Source: Candidatus Profundicultor aquiphilus (lineage in GTDB: Bacteria > Atribacterota > Atribacteria > Atribacterales > Caldatribacteriaceae). Taken from it: DNA of 18,733 bases. This document shows, one piece after another, positions 6,970 through 13,853 of this stretch. Numbering within the stretch: the stretch's first letter is position 1; each line of letters starts with the position of its first letter. A program made the position numbers and the translations under genes. The DNA lies in contig JABUEZ010000007.1 in assembly GCA_013314795.1 (NCBI GenBank), forward strand, positions 1-18,733, read 5' to 3'. Under the pieces are notes generated by a model. That model had not been told where the DNA came from. It saw only the letters and a list, made by a program, of their open reading frames with translations, and did not search any database.

Positions 6970-7293
6970 CTAATCGGTAGTGGCGTTCATCCCTTTCGCC
7001 TTGCCTCCTCGACCCAAAGGAAGAACTTCATCCACATTAGCATGAGGTCTGGGGATAATATGGACCGAAATAATTTCTCCCACTTTTGCCGCTGCAGCCT
7101 GTCCAGCATCAAGTGCCGCTCGTACGGCTGCCACGTCACCACGCACAATTGCCGTGACATACCCCCCACCGATTTTCTCGTACCCAACCAGTTCCACCCG
7201 AGCAGCCTTTACCATCGCATCAGAAGCTTCCACCATGGCTGCAAATCCTCTGGTCTCGATCATTCCCAACGCATCCGAATAAATGTCATTCAC
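6970..7293 (-). CDS. BMC-H hexameric shell protein (PduA/CcmK-like)
   Basis: The main facet tile of the shell and the only single-domain BMC gene in the operon. The BMC domain runs from DALGMIETRGFAAMVEASD (7-25) through the pore strand YEKIGGGYVTAIVRGD (38-53) to the closing IPRPH (80-84). The pore residues are GGG at 42-44, where PduA has GSG. A 20-residue Gly/Lys/Asn-rich tail follows. I chose the GTG at 7293 because AAAGGAG lies 11 bases upstream; another GTG at 7302 is only 2 bases from that site, and a frame-extending GTG at 7326 has no ribosome site. The resulting 107 residues fit the family. It is first in the operon, behind the promoter and a palindromic leader, as expected for the shell protein needed in most copies. 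Confidence 0.92.
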   Translation of the reverse strand: MNDIYSDALGMIETRGFAAMVEASDAMVKAARVELVGYEKIGGGYVTAIVRGDVAAVRAALDAGQAAAAKVGEIISVHIIPRPHANVDEVLPLGRGGKAKGMNATTD

Positions 7294-7335
7294 GTTTTTC
7301 ACAACTCCTTTCCGTCCGTTTTTCACTTCTGAAGC

Positions 7336-7362
7336 GAGAGATGAAAAGTCAAATCATCTCTC
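7336..7362. promoter_or_regulatory. Perfect 9-bp inverted repeat in the BMC operon leader
   Basis: GAGAGATGA (7336-7344) and TCATCTCTC (7354-7362) are exact reverse complements around a 9-base spacer. The repeat lies about 30-56 bases downstream of the predicted BMC transcription start and about 43 bases before the BMC-H start codon. It could be a repressor operator, for example for the neighbouring DeoR-family protein, or a stem-loop in the 5' leader of the mRNA. The repeat is seen directly; its role is inferred. Confidence 0.5.
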
Positions 7363-7398
7363 CTCCACTCTGTTATTATTTAAACACACTTTGTGATA

Positions 7399-7427
7399 TA
7401 TATAACATATAAGAGCCACACAGTCAA
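7399..7427 (-). promoter_or_regulatory. Sigma-70-type promoter of the BMC operon
   Basis: On the minus strand, TTGACT (7422-7427) is followed by a 17-base spacer and TATATA (7399-7404), close to the TTGACA/TATAAT consensus at the best spacing. The predicted start near 7392 gives a leader of about 100 bases before the BMC-H gene. No other comparable promoter was seen between the operon genes, which are nearly all joined. Confidence 0.75.
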
Positions 7428-7779
7428 TGAGGTTCAGAAGATTTTGTCGTAAAACTCCCTATTATTTCTTCGTGCCTTCTGCTTCTGCATTCACTTTTCG
7501 ATAAATTGAGAAAGTTGATAGCGGTTTTAATAAAATAACTCAAAAAAATCAGACCGTAAAAACCGCCGTTTTCTCCTTCAAATAAAGGTTAACTCTAACG
7601 GAAATTAAAAAATAAAGACATGCTATCCACTATTCCAACCCTTCCTCCAAAAATTTCCCCCAAAAATATTTTTATCCGAAGTAAAACGAAAAACCCCACA
7701 TAGGCCCCGAAGGAGAAACTAAACCCAAAGAATCGTACAATAAATCATCTTGACAGAAAAGGGATGATACACCAAAATA

Positions 7780-7811
7780 TGGTCCAAATAATTGTTTGAA
7801 ACTTTGGATCA
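7780..7811. promoter_or_regulatory. Inverted repeat upstream of the DeoR-family gene (candidate operator)
   Basis: TGGTCCAAA (7780-7788) and TTTGGATCA (7803-7811) are reverse complements at 8 of 9 positions, with a 14-base spacer. The repeat lies about 10 bases upstream of the candidate -35 box at 7821. Position suggests autoregulation or divergent control; no experimental motif for this regulator is known to me. Confidence 0.35.
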
Positions 7812-7820
7812 CAGAGATTA

Positions 7821-7848
7821 TTGACGAAAAGAATAATAGTGGTAAAAT
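7821..7848 (+). promoter_or_regulatory. Candidate promoter of the DeoR-family gene
   Basis: TTGACG (7821-7826), a 16-base spacer and TAAAAT (7843-7848). The predicted start near 7855 gives a leader of about 100 bases before the regulator. A TTGACA at 7750-7755 is closer to consensus but has no good -10 box at the right distance. Confidence 0.5.
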
Positions 7849-7956
7849 TCTAACAAAACATGTTATTTTGATTTCAGCAAGAATTTCCTGGAGGTAAATA
7901 TAATTTATTGCACTACAACGAGCAAAGCAACTCTTTGAGCGATTTGAGGGAAGACA

Positions 7957-8733
7957 ATGAAGAAAAAAGATCGGTTGGATTACATTGGAAGACAGTTAGC
8001 CTTAAAAAGCATGGTCACCATCAGAGAGCTTTCGGAAGAATTAGCGGTTTCCACCATGACGGTCAGGCGAGACCTTCAAGATCTCGCTAAAGATGGTATT
8101 CTCAAGCTAATTCCTGGTGGCGCCGTCCTGCAGAGAGAGTCATCCCTCATCAATCAGCAGGAATACGCCATCACCAGGGCTAAATCGCAGATGACCAAAG
8201 AAAAAATCAAAATTTGTAAAAAGGCTGCTTCCCTGATCCAACCAGAAGATACCATCATTATCGACACCGGATCCACTACGGAACATCTTCCCGGTTTCAT
8301 CCCCCAGAGCCCGAGACTCACAATTGTGTGCTACTCTTTGAATATCCTTCTCAACGTCTACAACCATCACAAAAATAGTCAGATTATCTTCCCGGGTGGT
8401 TACTTCCACGAAAACACACTCATGTTTGAAAGCTCCGAAAGCATCACGTTAATCAGGAAAATACGCGCCAATAAGGCGTTCATTTCAGCAGCCGGAGTGG
8501 AAGAAAAATTAGGTGTAACCTGCGCCAATTTTTATGAGGTGGGGACAAAACGAGCCGCCATCGAATCTTCGGACGTCAAAATTCTGCTGGTTGATTCCAC
8601 CAAGTTTGATCGGGTAACTATCGCCCATTTTGCCAATCTCGAGGAGTTCGATATCGTCATCACCGATGCTGGGATCCCGGAGAAATATCTTAAGATTCTC
8701 ACCAAGTCTAACATCGAACACTATATTGTGTAA
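7957..8733 (+). CDS. DeoR/GlpR-family transcriptional repressor
   Basis: A full-length (258 residues) DeoR-family regulator. The N-terminal winged helix-turn-helix spans about residues 4-58 (TIRELSEELAVSTMTVRRDL, then DGILKLIPGGAVL). The C-terminal sugar-phosphate sensor domain has the phosphate-site motif DTGSTT (about 104-109), a GGYFHENT segment, ISAAGVEEKLGVT, and the late LLVDSTKFD block. These proteins usually bind a phosphorylated sugar as inducer. It is divergent from the BMC operon, so a sugar phosphate of the DeoC/RpiB pathway as inducer is a reasonable inference. GAGGG lies 6 bases before the ATG. No terminator is evident before the next gene, which starts 124 bases on, so it may be partly co-transcribed. 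Confidence 0.93.
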   Translation: MKKKDRLDYIGRQLALKSMVTIRELSEELAVSTMTVRRDLQDLAKDGILKLIPGGAVLQRESSLINQQEYAITRAKSQMTKEKIKICKKAASLIQPEDTIIIDTGSTTEHLPGFIPQSPRLTIVCYSLNILLNVYNHHKNSQIIFPGGYFHENTLMFESSESITLIRKIRANKAFISAAGVEEKLGVTCANFYEVGTKRAAIESSDVKILLVDSTKFDRVTIAHFANLEEFDIVITDAGIPEKYLKILTKSNIEHYIV

Positions 8734-8807
8734 AACGTCATAAGTCCCCTCTCCAGAATTCCTCTTCTCGATTCTCAAAAAGAGGATTCATGTATTTCTC
8801 AACCGGC

Positions 8808-8835
8808 TTGGAATAGCGATACAATAGAATATAAA
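8808..8835 (+). promoter_or_regulatory. Weak candidate promoter before the URO-D-like gene
   Basis: TTGGAA (8808-8813), a 16-base spacer and TATAAA (8830-8835) lie in the 124-base gap after the DeoR-family gene. The predicted start is only a few bases before the strong GGGAGGAG ribosome site at 8846-8853, which makes for a short leader. This is a plausible but unproven separate promoter. Confidence 0.3.
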
Positions 8836-8857
8836 GAAAATCCCTGGGAGGAGATCC

Positions 8858-10156
8858 ATGAGCACTGTCACCGATCAGGCCAGAGCAGTTATGGAAGGAG
8901 AAAAACTGCGGGAGCTTCCCTTAGACATCGACGAAAAAGATCGCATGGTTCTTCGGAAACTGGCCCAAGAAGTAAGGGAAATTGCCGAGCAGGAAATACA
9001 GGAAGAAAAAAGAAAACTCTGGTATGCGTTGAATTCTCTTCAACCCATTCGTCCCGTGGTTTTTTGTGATCCAGAAAATGGATGGAACGAAATCATTCCC
9101 CCAGAAACTCTTCGTTGTGAAAGTGCTCTGGCGCGAGAATGGGAAATGAAACTCCGAAAAGAAATCTTCTGGGGACGTTTCATGGGTGACGACAGGGTTG
9201 TAGAGCCATACTTCGATGTTCCCTATCTTTATAGCGAAAGTGACTGGGGAATGCGAGAACGCAAAATCGGTGGTACAGCCGGTGGATCGTACCGCTGGGA
9301 GGCACCCCTCAAGGACTACCGGGATATGGTCAAACTCCGTTTCCCAGAAATCAAAATTGACTATGAAAAAACCTGGAAAATCCTTGCCCTTGCTCAGGAT
9401 ATCTTTAGTCCTCACCTTCACGTCCGCCTTAAAAGCGCTTTCTGGTGGTCCCTGGGCATGACCTGGACCCTGGTTAATCTCCGGGGACTGGAACAGATCA
9501 TGTACGACGTCTACGATCACCCCAGAGAACTTCACCAGTTGATGAGCTTTTTACGCGATGGACATCTACAAAAACTGGACTTCTTAGAAAAGCACTATCT
9601 TCTCAGCCTCAACAACGACGGCACCTACGTAGGTTCAGGGGGCTTTGGGTATACGCACGAACTCCCCGCCTCCAATTTTGATCCTGGTCACATCCGCACT
9701 AAAGACATGTGGGGATTCGCCGAGAGCCAGGAAACTATCGGGTTATCACCCCAGGCCTTTGCCGATTTCATTTTTCCCTATCAGTACCCCATCTTAGAGC
9801 GATTTGGACTCAATTGCTACGGATGCTGTGAACCACTGGACAAACGATGGGAAGTGGTCAAGAATTTTCCTCGGCTACGACGCATTTCAGTTTCACCCTG
9901 GGCCAATCGGGAAAAAATGGCCAAGTACCTGGAAAATCGCTATATCTTCTCCCTCAAGCCCAATCCGGCATATCTTGCAGTCCCTCAACTTGATGAAGAA
10001 TTTATCCGAAAAGAACTACAACGAGACTTGCAGGTTACCCGCGGGTGTGTGGTGGAAATCATCATGAAAGACAATCACACCCTCGGCCGCAATCCCGAAA
10101 ACGCCATCCGCTTTTGCAAAATTGCTCAGGAAGAAATCGAGAAGATAACTAACTAA
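8858..10156 (+). CDS. Uroporphyrinogen-decarboxylase-like (URO-D/methyltransferase-fold) protein of unknown substrate
   Basis: A 432-residue protein that I place in the URO-D-like superfamily, which includes corrinoid methyltransferases such as MtaA as well as many uncharacterised proteins. Support is the overall layout: a charged helical N-terminus (about 1-60), a middle with many Trp and Tyr, a helical DHPRELHQLMSFLRDG segment (about 220-235), and near residue 320 the YGCCE motif (Cys320, 323, 324) where methyltransferase relatives have their metal-binding HxC site. The sequence then continues ISVSPWAN and ends EIIMKDNHTLGRNPENAI. True HemE residues are not evident and no haem genes are nearby, so haem synthesis is unlikely. 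A methyl-transfer or sugar-related role is possible. Its 3' end overlaps the convergent SGNH gene by 8 bases. The start has GGGAGGAG 4 bases upstream. Confidence 0.7.
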   Translation: MSTVTDQARAVMEGEKLRELPLDIDEKDRMVLRKLAQEVREIAEQEIQEEKRKLWYALNSLQPIRPVVFCDPENGWNEIIPPETLRCESALAREWEMKLRKEIFWGRFMGDDRVVEPYFDVPYLYSESDWGMRERKIGGTAGGSYRWEAPLKDYRDMVKLRFPEIKIDYEKTWKILALAQDIFSPHLHVRLKSAFWWSLGMTWTLVNLRGLEQIMYDVYDHPRELHQLMSFLRDGHLQKLDFLEKHYLLSLNNDGTYVGSGGFGYTHELPASNFDPGHIRTKDMWGFAESQETIGLSPQAFADFIFPYQYPILERFGLNCYGCCEPLDKRWEVVKNFPRLRRISVSPWANREKMAKYLENRYIFSLKPNPAYLAVPQLDEEFIRKELQRDLQVTRGCVVEIIMKDNHTLGRNPENAIRFCKIAQEEIEKITN

Positions 10157-10772
10157 AGATCCGCCGGATTTCCTGAGCCAGCGCCTGGGCGAACTTCTGA
10201 TTTTCCTCTTCTTCCCAGTGCACTCCGTCAAGATTACTCGTTCGGACCACTTTTCCAGCGTCGAAGAAATGGCACCTGTGCCACCGAGCAGTTACTTCGT
10301 AGTATTCGGCAAGGCGTCTTGATTTTTCCACGGCTCCTTCAAACCCCCAGACCGTAGCGAGTCTGGTCAACTCGGCAAGTGGTGGTGGCGCAACCAGTAA
10401 AACCTTTGAACTCGCCCCGCTCTTTAAGACTATGTCTACAAGAACCCCTACACTCTGAGCAATACCTGCAGCCGATAAACCAAAACGCCCTTTCAGGTCA
10501 TTGGTTCCCAGCATAATCACCACGAGATCAAGAGGACGGTGTGACTCAAGGAGAACCGGTAAATGTCGTCGGCCATTTTTGTCCCCCTCGATGGGGTCAT
10601 CAAAACCGGTGGTTCGTCCATTCAGACCTTCCTCAATGATGCGCCACCCCTCTCCCAGTTCTCGCTCCAAAAGAAAGGTCCAGCGTTTCTCGCGCGGGTA
10701 ACGCTCACCATTTTCCGGATTAAACCCCCAGGTCAGAGAATCACCAAAACAGAGAATCACCTTTTCGCCCAT
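10149..10772 (-). CDS. SGNH/GDSL-family esterase (arylesterase/acyltransferase-like)
   Basis: A 207-residue cytoplasmic SGNH hydrolase with no signal peptide. Block I is CFGDSLTWG with nucleophile Ser12. Block II is GLNGRTT (Gly52). Block III is MLGTNDLK (Gly89, Asn91). Block V is LDGVHW with Asp182 and His185 completing the triad. The GLNGRTT, PLDLVVIMLGTND and SHRPLDL segments resemble the subgroup containing the Mycobacterium smegmatis arylesterase/acyltransferase and related acetyl-ester hydrolases, so removal of small acyl groups from sugars is plausible. I start at the ATG with GGGGAGG 5 bases upstream; an upstream in-frame start at 10808 would place part of the terminator hairpin inside the gene. 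It follows transketolase on the same strand. Confidence 0.87.
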   Translation of the reverse strand: MGEKVILCFGDSLTWGFNPENGERYPREKRWTFLLERELGEGWRIIEEGLNGRTTGFDDPIEGDKNGRRHLPVLLESHRPLDLVVIMLGTNDLKGRFGLSAAGIAQSVGVLVDIVLKSGASSKVLLVAPPPLAELTRLATVWGFEGAVEKSRRLAEYYEVTARWHRCHFFDAGKVVRTSNLDGVHWEEEENQKFAQALAQEIRRIFS

Positions 10773-10794
10773 ATCTTTCCTCCCCGATAAATGG

Positions 10795-10821
10795 AAAGAA
10801 GGCCCCATTGGGGCCTTCTTT
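10795..10821 (-). terminator. Perfect 12-bp-stem hairpin after transketolase (probable intrinsic terminator)
   Basis: AAAGAAGGCCCC (10795-10806) pairs exactly with GGGGCCTTCTTT (10810-10821) around a 3-base loop. It begins inside the transketolase stop codon and ends 22 bases before the SGNH start codon. In the minus-strand transcript the stem ends in UUCUUU, a short U-rich tail. It could end transcription of transketolase or only reduce read-through into the esterase gene. Confidence 0.7.
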
Positions 10822-12865
10822 ACCGATTGAGTAACGCTTTCGCCCTGTTAAGAAGGTTCTCCGCACTGATTCCCAACTTTTCCAGCACCACTTTACCCGG
10901 AGCAGATGCCCCAAAGCGGTCGATGCCGATGACTTCTCCCTCTCGCCCCACATACTTGTACCATCCCAGAGTCGCACCGGCTTCGATAGCAACGCGTTTT
11001 CTCACCGTAGGTGGCAGAACCATATCCTGGTATTCCTTCGGTTGTTCTTCGAACAGTTCAAAAGAGGGCATGCTGACGACACGAACCTTTACCCCTTCGG
11101 CAACCAGCTTTTCGTATGCCTCCAGAGCTACGTGCACCTCCGACCCGGAAGCAATAATAATGAGCTGCGGTAGACCCTGAGAACTATCGGCAAGCACGTA
11201 TGCTCCCTTCCGCAACCCTTCCGCCTTCCCATACTTATTCTGATCAAGTACAGGAACATTCTGTCTGGTCAAAATGAGCGCCACCGGACTGCCTTTTCTT
11301 TCCACCGCCACTTTCCAGGCTTCTCGAGTTTCATTGGCATCAGCAGGTCGAATCAGGACGAGGTTCGGCATGACTCGAAAACTCATCAACTGTTCTACCG
11401 GTTGATGAGTGGGTCCATCTTCACCAACCCCGACAGAATCATGGGTCCATACATAAATCACTTTGCAATGGGAGAGTGCGGCTACACGCACTGCCGGCCG
11501 CATATAATCAGAAAAGACAAAAAACGTGGCTCCAAAAGGAATAAGCCCGCCGTGCACGGCAATACCGTTTAAAATCGCCCCCATAGCATGTTCTCGAACC
11601 CCAAAGGCAATGTTTCTCCCTTCATATCCCAGGGGTCCATCCACCAAGCCCTGCGTTCCAGAAACACACACACCGGGAGCCTGAAAACTCCCCTTTCCTT
11701 TCAAAACGGTATTGGTCGAAGGATCCAAATCAGCCGAACCACCGATGAGAGAAGGAACCTTATCGCTCAGGAGATTCAAAATCTTCCCCCCTACCGAGCG
11801 AGTGGCCATAGCTCCGGCACCGGGTTCAAAAACCGGTAACTCCTCTGCCCAGTTCTCCGGAAGTTCTCCAGCCATCATCATTTTCAACATTTTTGCTTCC
11901 TCTGGAAATGCCCGCGAATACGCTTCCAGAAGTTTTTGCCACTCCTGTTCCTTCTTTTCGCCCTCGGAAATCACCTCTCGCATGTGAGATAGCACTTCCT
12001 CTGGCACATAGAAATCTGGTTCCAGAGGCCAATCAAAAAATTTCTTGGTCTCCACCACTTCTTCCGGCTTGAGTGGTGAACCATGAACCTCAAAAGTATC
12101 CTGTTTGGGGCTCCCGTAACCGATGTGGGTAGAAACCATGATGAGCGAAGGGTGCTCTTTATCTTCTTTGGCCTTTTCAATAGCTCGGGCAAGCTCCGTC
12201 AAGTCATTGCCATCCTCAACTTCCAGGACCTGCCATCCATAGGCCACAAAATGCATTTTGATGTCTTCGGTAAAGCAGATTCTCGTTTCTCCGGAGAGAC
12301 TTATTTCGTTACTATCAAAAAGATAAATGAGTTTCCCCAACTTCAGGTGCCCAGCGAGCGAAGCGGCCTCCTGAGCCACTCCCTCCATGATGTCACCTTC
12401 ACTGACCAGCGCATAGGTATAATGATCAATAACAGGAAAACCGGGGCGATTGAAGCGGGCGGCAAGATGCGCTTCAGCAATGGCCACTCCCACGCCCATG
12501 GCAAAACCCTGCCCCAGGGGACCAGTGGTAGTTTCGATACCACATGCTATGCAACGTTCCGGATGTCCAGGGGTACGACTCCCCCATTGCCGAAAATTCT
12601 TGAGTTCTTCAAGACTGATACCCTCATAGCCACTCAGGTAAAGAAGCGAATAGAGCAAAGCCGAACCATGGCCGGCTGAGAGAATAAACCGATCCCGATT
12701 AAACCACTGGGGATTCCGCGGGTTATGGTTCATGAAACGTCGAAATAGAATATACCCAATCGGTGCCGCTCCCAGGGGTAATCCAGGATGACCTGATTTT
12801 GCCTTCTGCACCGTATCCAGAGCCAGCATACGAATCGTTTTCACTGCCAGTTGTTCCAAAGACAT
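10820..12865 (-). CDS. tkt: Transketolase, full length
   Basis: A thiamine-diphosphate enzyme that moves two-carbon units between pentose and other sugar phosphates. The 681 residues cover all three domains. With the ATG at 12865, numbering matches E. coli closely: SGHPG with His26, GHGS with His66, TTGPLGQG (113-120), VHGSP in the middle, FGVREHAMGAILNG with the catalytic Glu, and HDSVGVGEDGPTHQP. One oddity: the metal-binding GDG motif reads SEG (Glu156 where E. coli has Asp155), although Asn186 is kept. In-frame GTG codons at 12871 and 12880 are other possible starts; the one at 12871 has AAGGGG 8 bases upstream. It lies 58 bases after the permease gene and is probably part of the importer operon, linking imported pentose to glycolysis. 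Confidence 0.95.
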   Translation of the reverse strand: MSLEQLAVKTIRMLALDTVQKAKSGHPGLPLGAAPIGYILFRRFMNHNPRNPQWFNRDRFILSAGHGSALLYSLLYLSGYEGISLEELKNFRQWGSRTPGHPERCIACGIETTTGPLGQGFAMGVGVAIAEAHLAARFNRPGFPVIDHYTYALVSEGDIMEGVAQEAASLAGHLKLGKLIYLFDSNEISLSGETRICFTEDIKMHFVAYGWQVLEVEDGNDLTELARAIEKAKEDKEHPSLIMVSTHIGYGSPKQDTFEVHGSPLKPEEVVETKKFFDWPLEPDFYVPEEVLSHMREVISEGEKKEQEWQKLLEAYSRAFPEEAKMLKMMMAGELPENWAEELPVFEPGAGAMATRSVGGKILNLLSDKVPSLIGGSADLDPSTNTVLKGKGSFQAPGVCVSGTQGLVDGPLGYEGRNIAFGVREHAMGAILNGIAVHGGLIPFGATFFVFSDYMRPAVRVAALSHCKVIYVWTHDSVGVGEDGPTHQPVEQLMSFRVMPNLVLIRPADANETREAWKVAVERKGSPVALILTRQNVPVLDQNKYGKAEGLRKGAYVLADSSQGLPQLIIIASGSEVHVALEAYEKLVAEGVKVRVVSMPSFELFEEQPKEYQDMVLPPTVRKRVAIEAGATLGWYKYVGREGEVIGIDRFGASAPGKVVLEKLGISAENLLNRAKALLNR

Positions 12866-12923
12866 TCCCACTTCTTTCACCCCTTTTTCATTATTGACTT
12901 CACCAATCTATTATAAAAAAATC

Positions 12924-13853
12924 TCACCCGGTTTCTCCACGTTTATAGGGTTTTCCCAGGGCTTCTGGGACACCGAGTTTCTTGCGAAAGGCAAGACGAG
13001 AAACAAAAACCAGAGCCACTATTGGAAAAAGGTACGGTAAGGAATTCAGGAGTTCCGGAGCAACCAAAACCTGCAGGCGAAAAGCAAGATGAAAGAGTGC
13101 TCCAAAGAGATATGCTCCCACCAGGGCGTAAAGTGGGTTCCAGAAAGAAAAGATGGTGAGCGCCACAGCCAGCCACCCCACTCCCTGAGTCATCCCCGAA
13201 GACCAGGCCGGGCGATAGGCCACAGCGATATACGCTCCTCCAAGGCCAGCCATAACCCCTCCAAAGAAAACTGCCAGATACCGGACCTGCCAGACATTGA
13301 TCCCCAGCGCGTCACTGGCAGAGGGATTTTCTCCACAGGAACGTAAAAAAAGACCTGGACGAGTTTTGAAAAGGAAAAACCAGAGAAAAACAGCCAAAAC
13401 GACGCCTCCTACGGCCAGGACATCAATATCTTTAAAAATCATTCTCACCAGAATGGGACATCTGGCGAGAAAGGCTTCGGAAAAGGGCCTGATGGGGGTA
13501 GCCAGAGTTTTCCCTTCCCAGTTCCGACCCAGAGTTCCGGCAATTCCGGTTCCAAGAAGAGTGAGCGCCAAACCCGACACCGTTTGATTGGCCCGCAGGG
13601 TAATAGCAGAAAACGCATGGATGAGTGAAAACATTCCTCCTACCAATGCTCCAGCCATTATCCCCATCCAGGGGTTGGCGGTAAGATAGGTCACCACAAA
13701 TCCACCAAGTGCACCCAACATCATCATTCCCTCGACCCCCAGGTTTAGAACTCCGGCTCTTTCGGCATACACTTCCCCCAATGTAGCTAGAAGTAGAGGG
13801 GTACCATAAGCCATGGCCCGATTTAAAACTCCCAAAATGATTTCAAGGTTCAA
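12924..13853 (-). CDS. ABC importer permease 2, BMP/nucleoside type (NupQ/YufQ-like)
   Basis: Inner-membrane channel subunit of a BPD_transp_2 importer. The hydrophobic protein (309 residues, about 8-10 membrane segments) has the family signature ATLGEVYAERAGVLNLGVEG near residues 20-40, and later SAITLRANQTVSGLALTLLG. I start at a TTG that gives MNLEIILGVLN, the usual short N-terminus; it overlaps the upstream permease by 11 bases with GGAG just ahead. The longest frame opens at another TTG (13886) but runs deeper into the neighbour. Members of this type import nucleosides (Bacillus NupNOPQ) or other BMP-bound ligands, which fits the deoxyribose-phosphate compartment in the same window. Confidence 0.9.
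   Translation of the reverse strand: MNLEIILGVLNRAMAYGTPLLLATLGEVYAERAGVLNLGVEGMMMLGALGGFVVTYLTANPWMGIMAGALVGGMFSLIHAFSAITLRANQTVSGLALTLLGTGIAGTLGRNWEGKTLATPIRPFSEAFLARCPILVRMIFKDIDVLAVGGVVLAVFLWFFLFKTRPGLFLRSCGENPSASDALGINVWQVRYLAVFFGGVMAGLGGAYIAVAYRPAWSSGMTQGVGWLAVALTIFSFWNPLYALVGAYLFGALFHLAFRLQVLVAPELLNSLPYLFPIVALVFVSRLAFRKKLGVPEALGKPYKRGETG

Larger units (their letters stand above)
7294..7956. other. Divergent AT-rich control region between the BMC operon and deoR-type gene
   Basis: About 660 bases with no convincing protein gene. It holds the BMC promoter and leader palindrome at its left end and a candidate deoR promoter and inverted repeat at its right end, annotated separately. In between (about 7430-7740) the sequence is AT-rich. 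The only structure I see there is an 8-bp inverted repeat, GCGGTTTT (7521-7528) with AAAACCGC (7559-7566), separated by 30 bases and of uncertain meaning. No known riboswitch was recognised. Confidence 0.6.

Noticed and set aside
7750..7780. TTGACA at 7750 as the main promoter of the DeoR-family gene
   Set aside because: There is no acceptable -10 box 16-18 bases downstream (only CAAAAT/AAAATA); the TTGACG/TAAAAT pair at 7821-7848 is better.
8761..8790. Possible terminator after the DeoR-family gene (CCTCTT ... AAGAGG)
   Set aside because: The stem is short with a long loop and is not followed by a T-run.
12910..12915. Consensus TATAAT on the minus strand before transketolase
   Set aside because: No -35-like sequence lies at the right distance (GGAGAA only), and the 58-base gap fits simple read-through from the importer operon.
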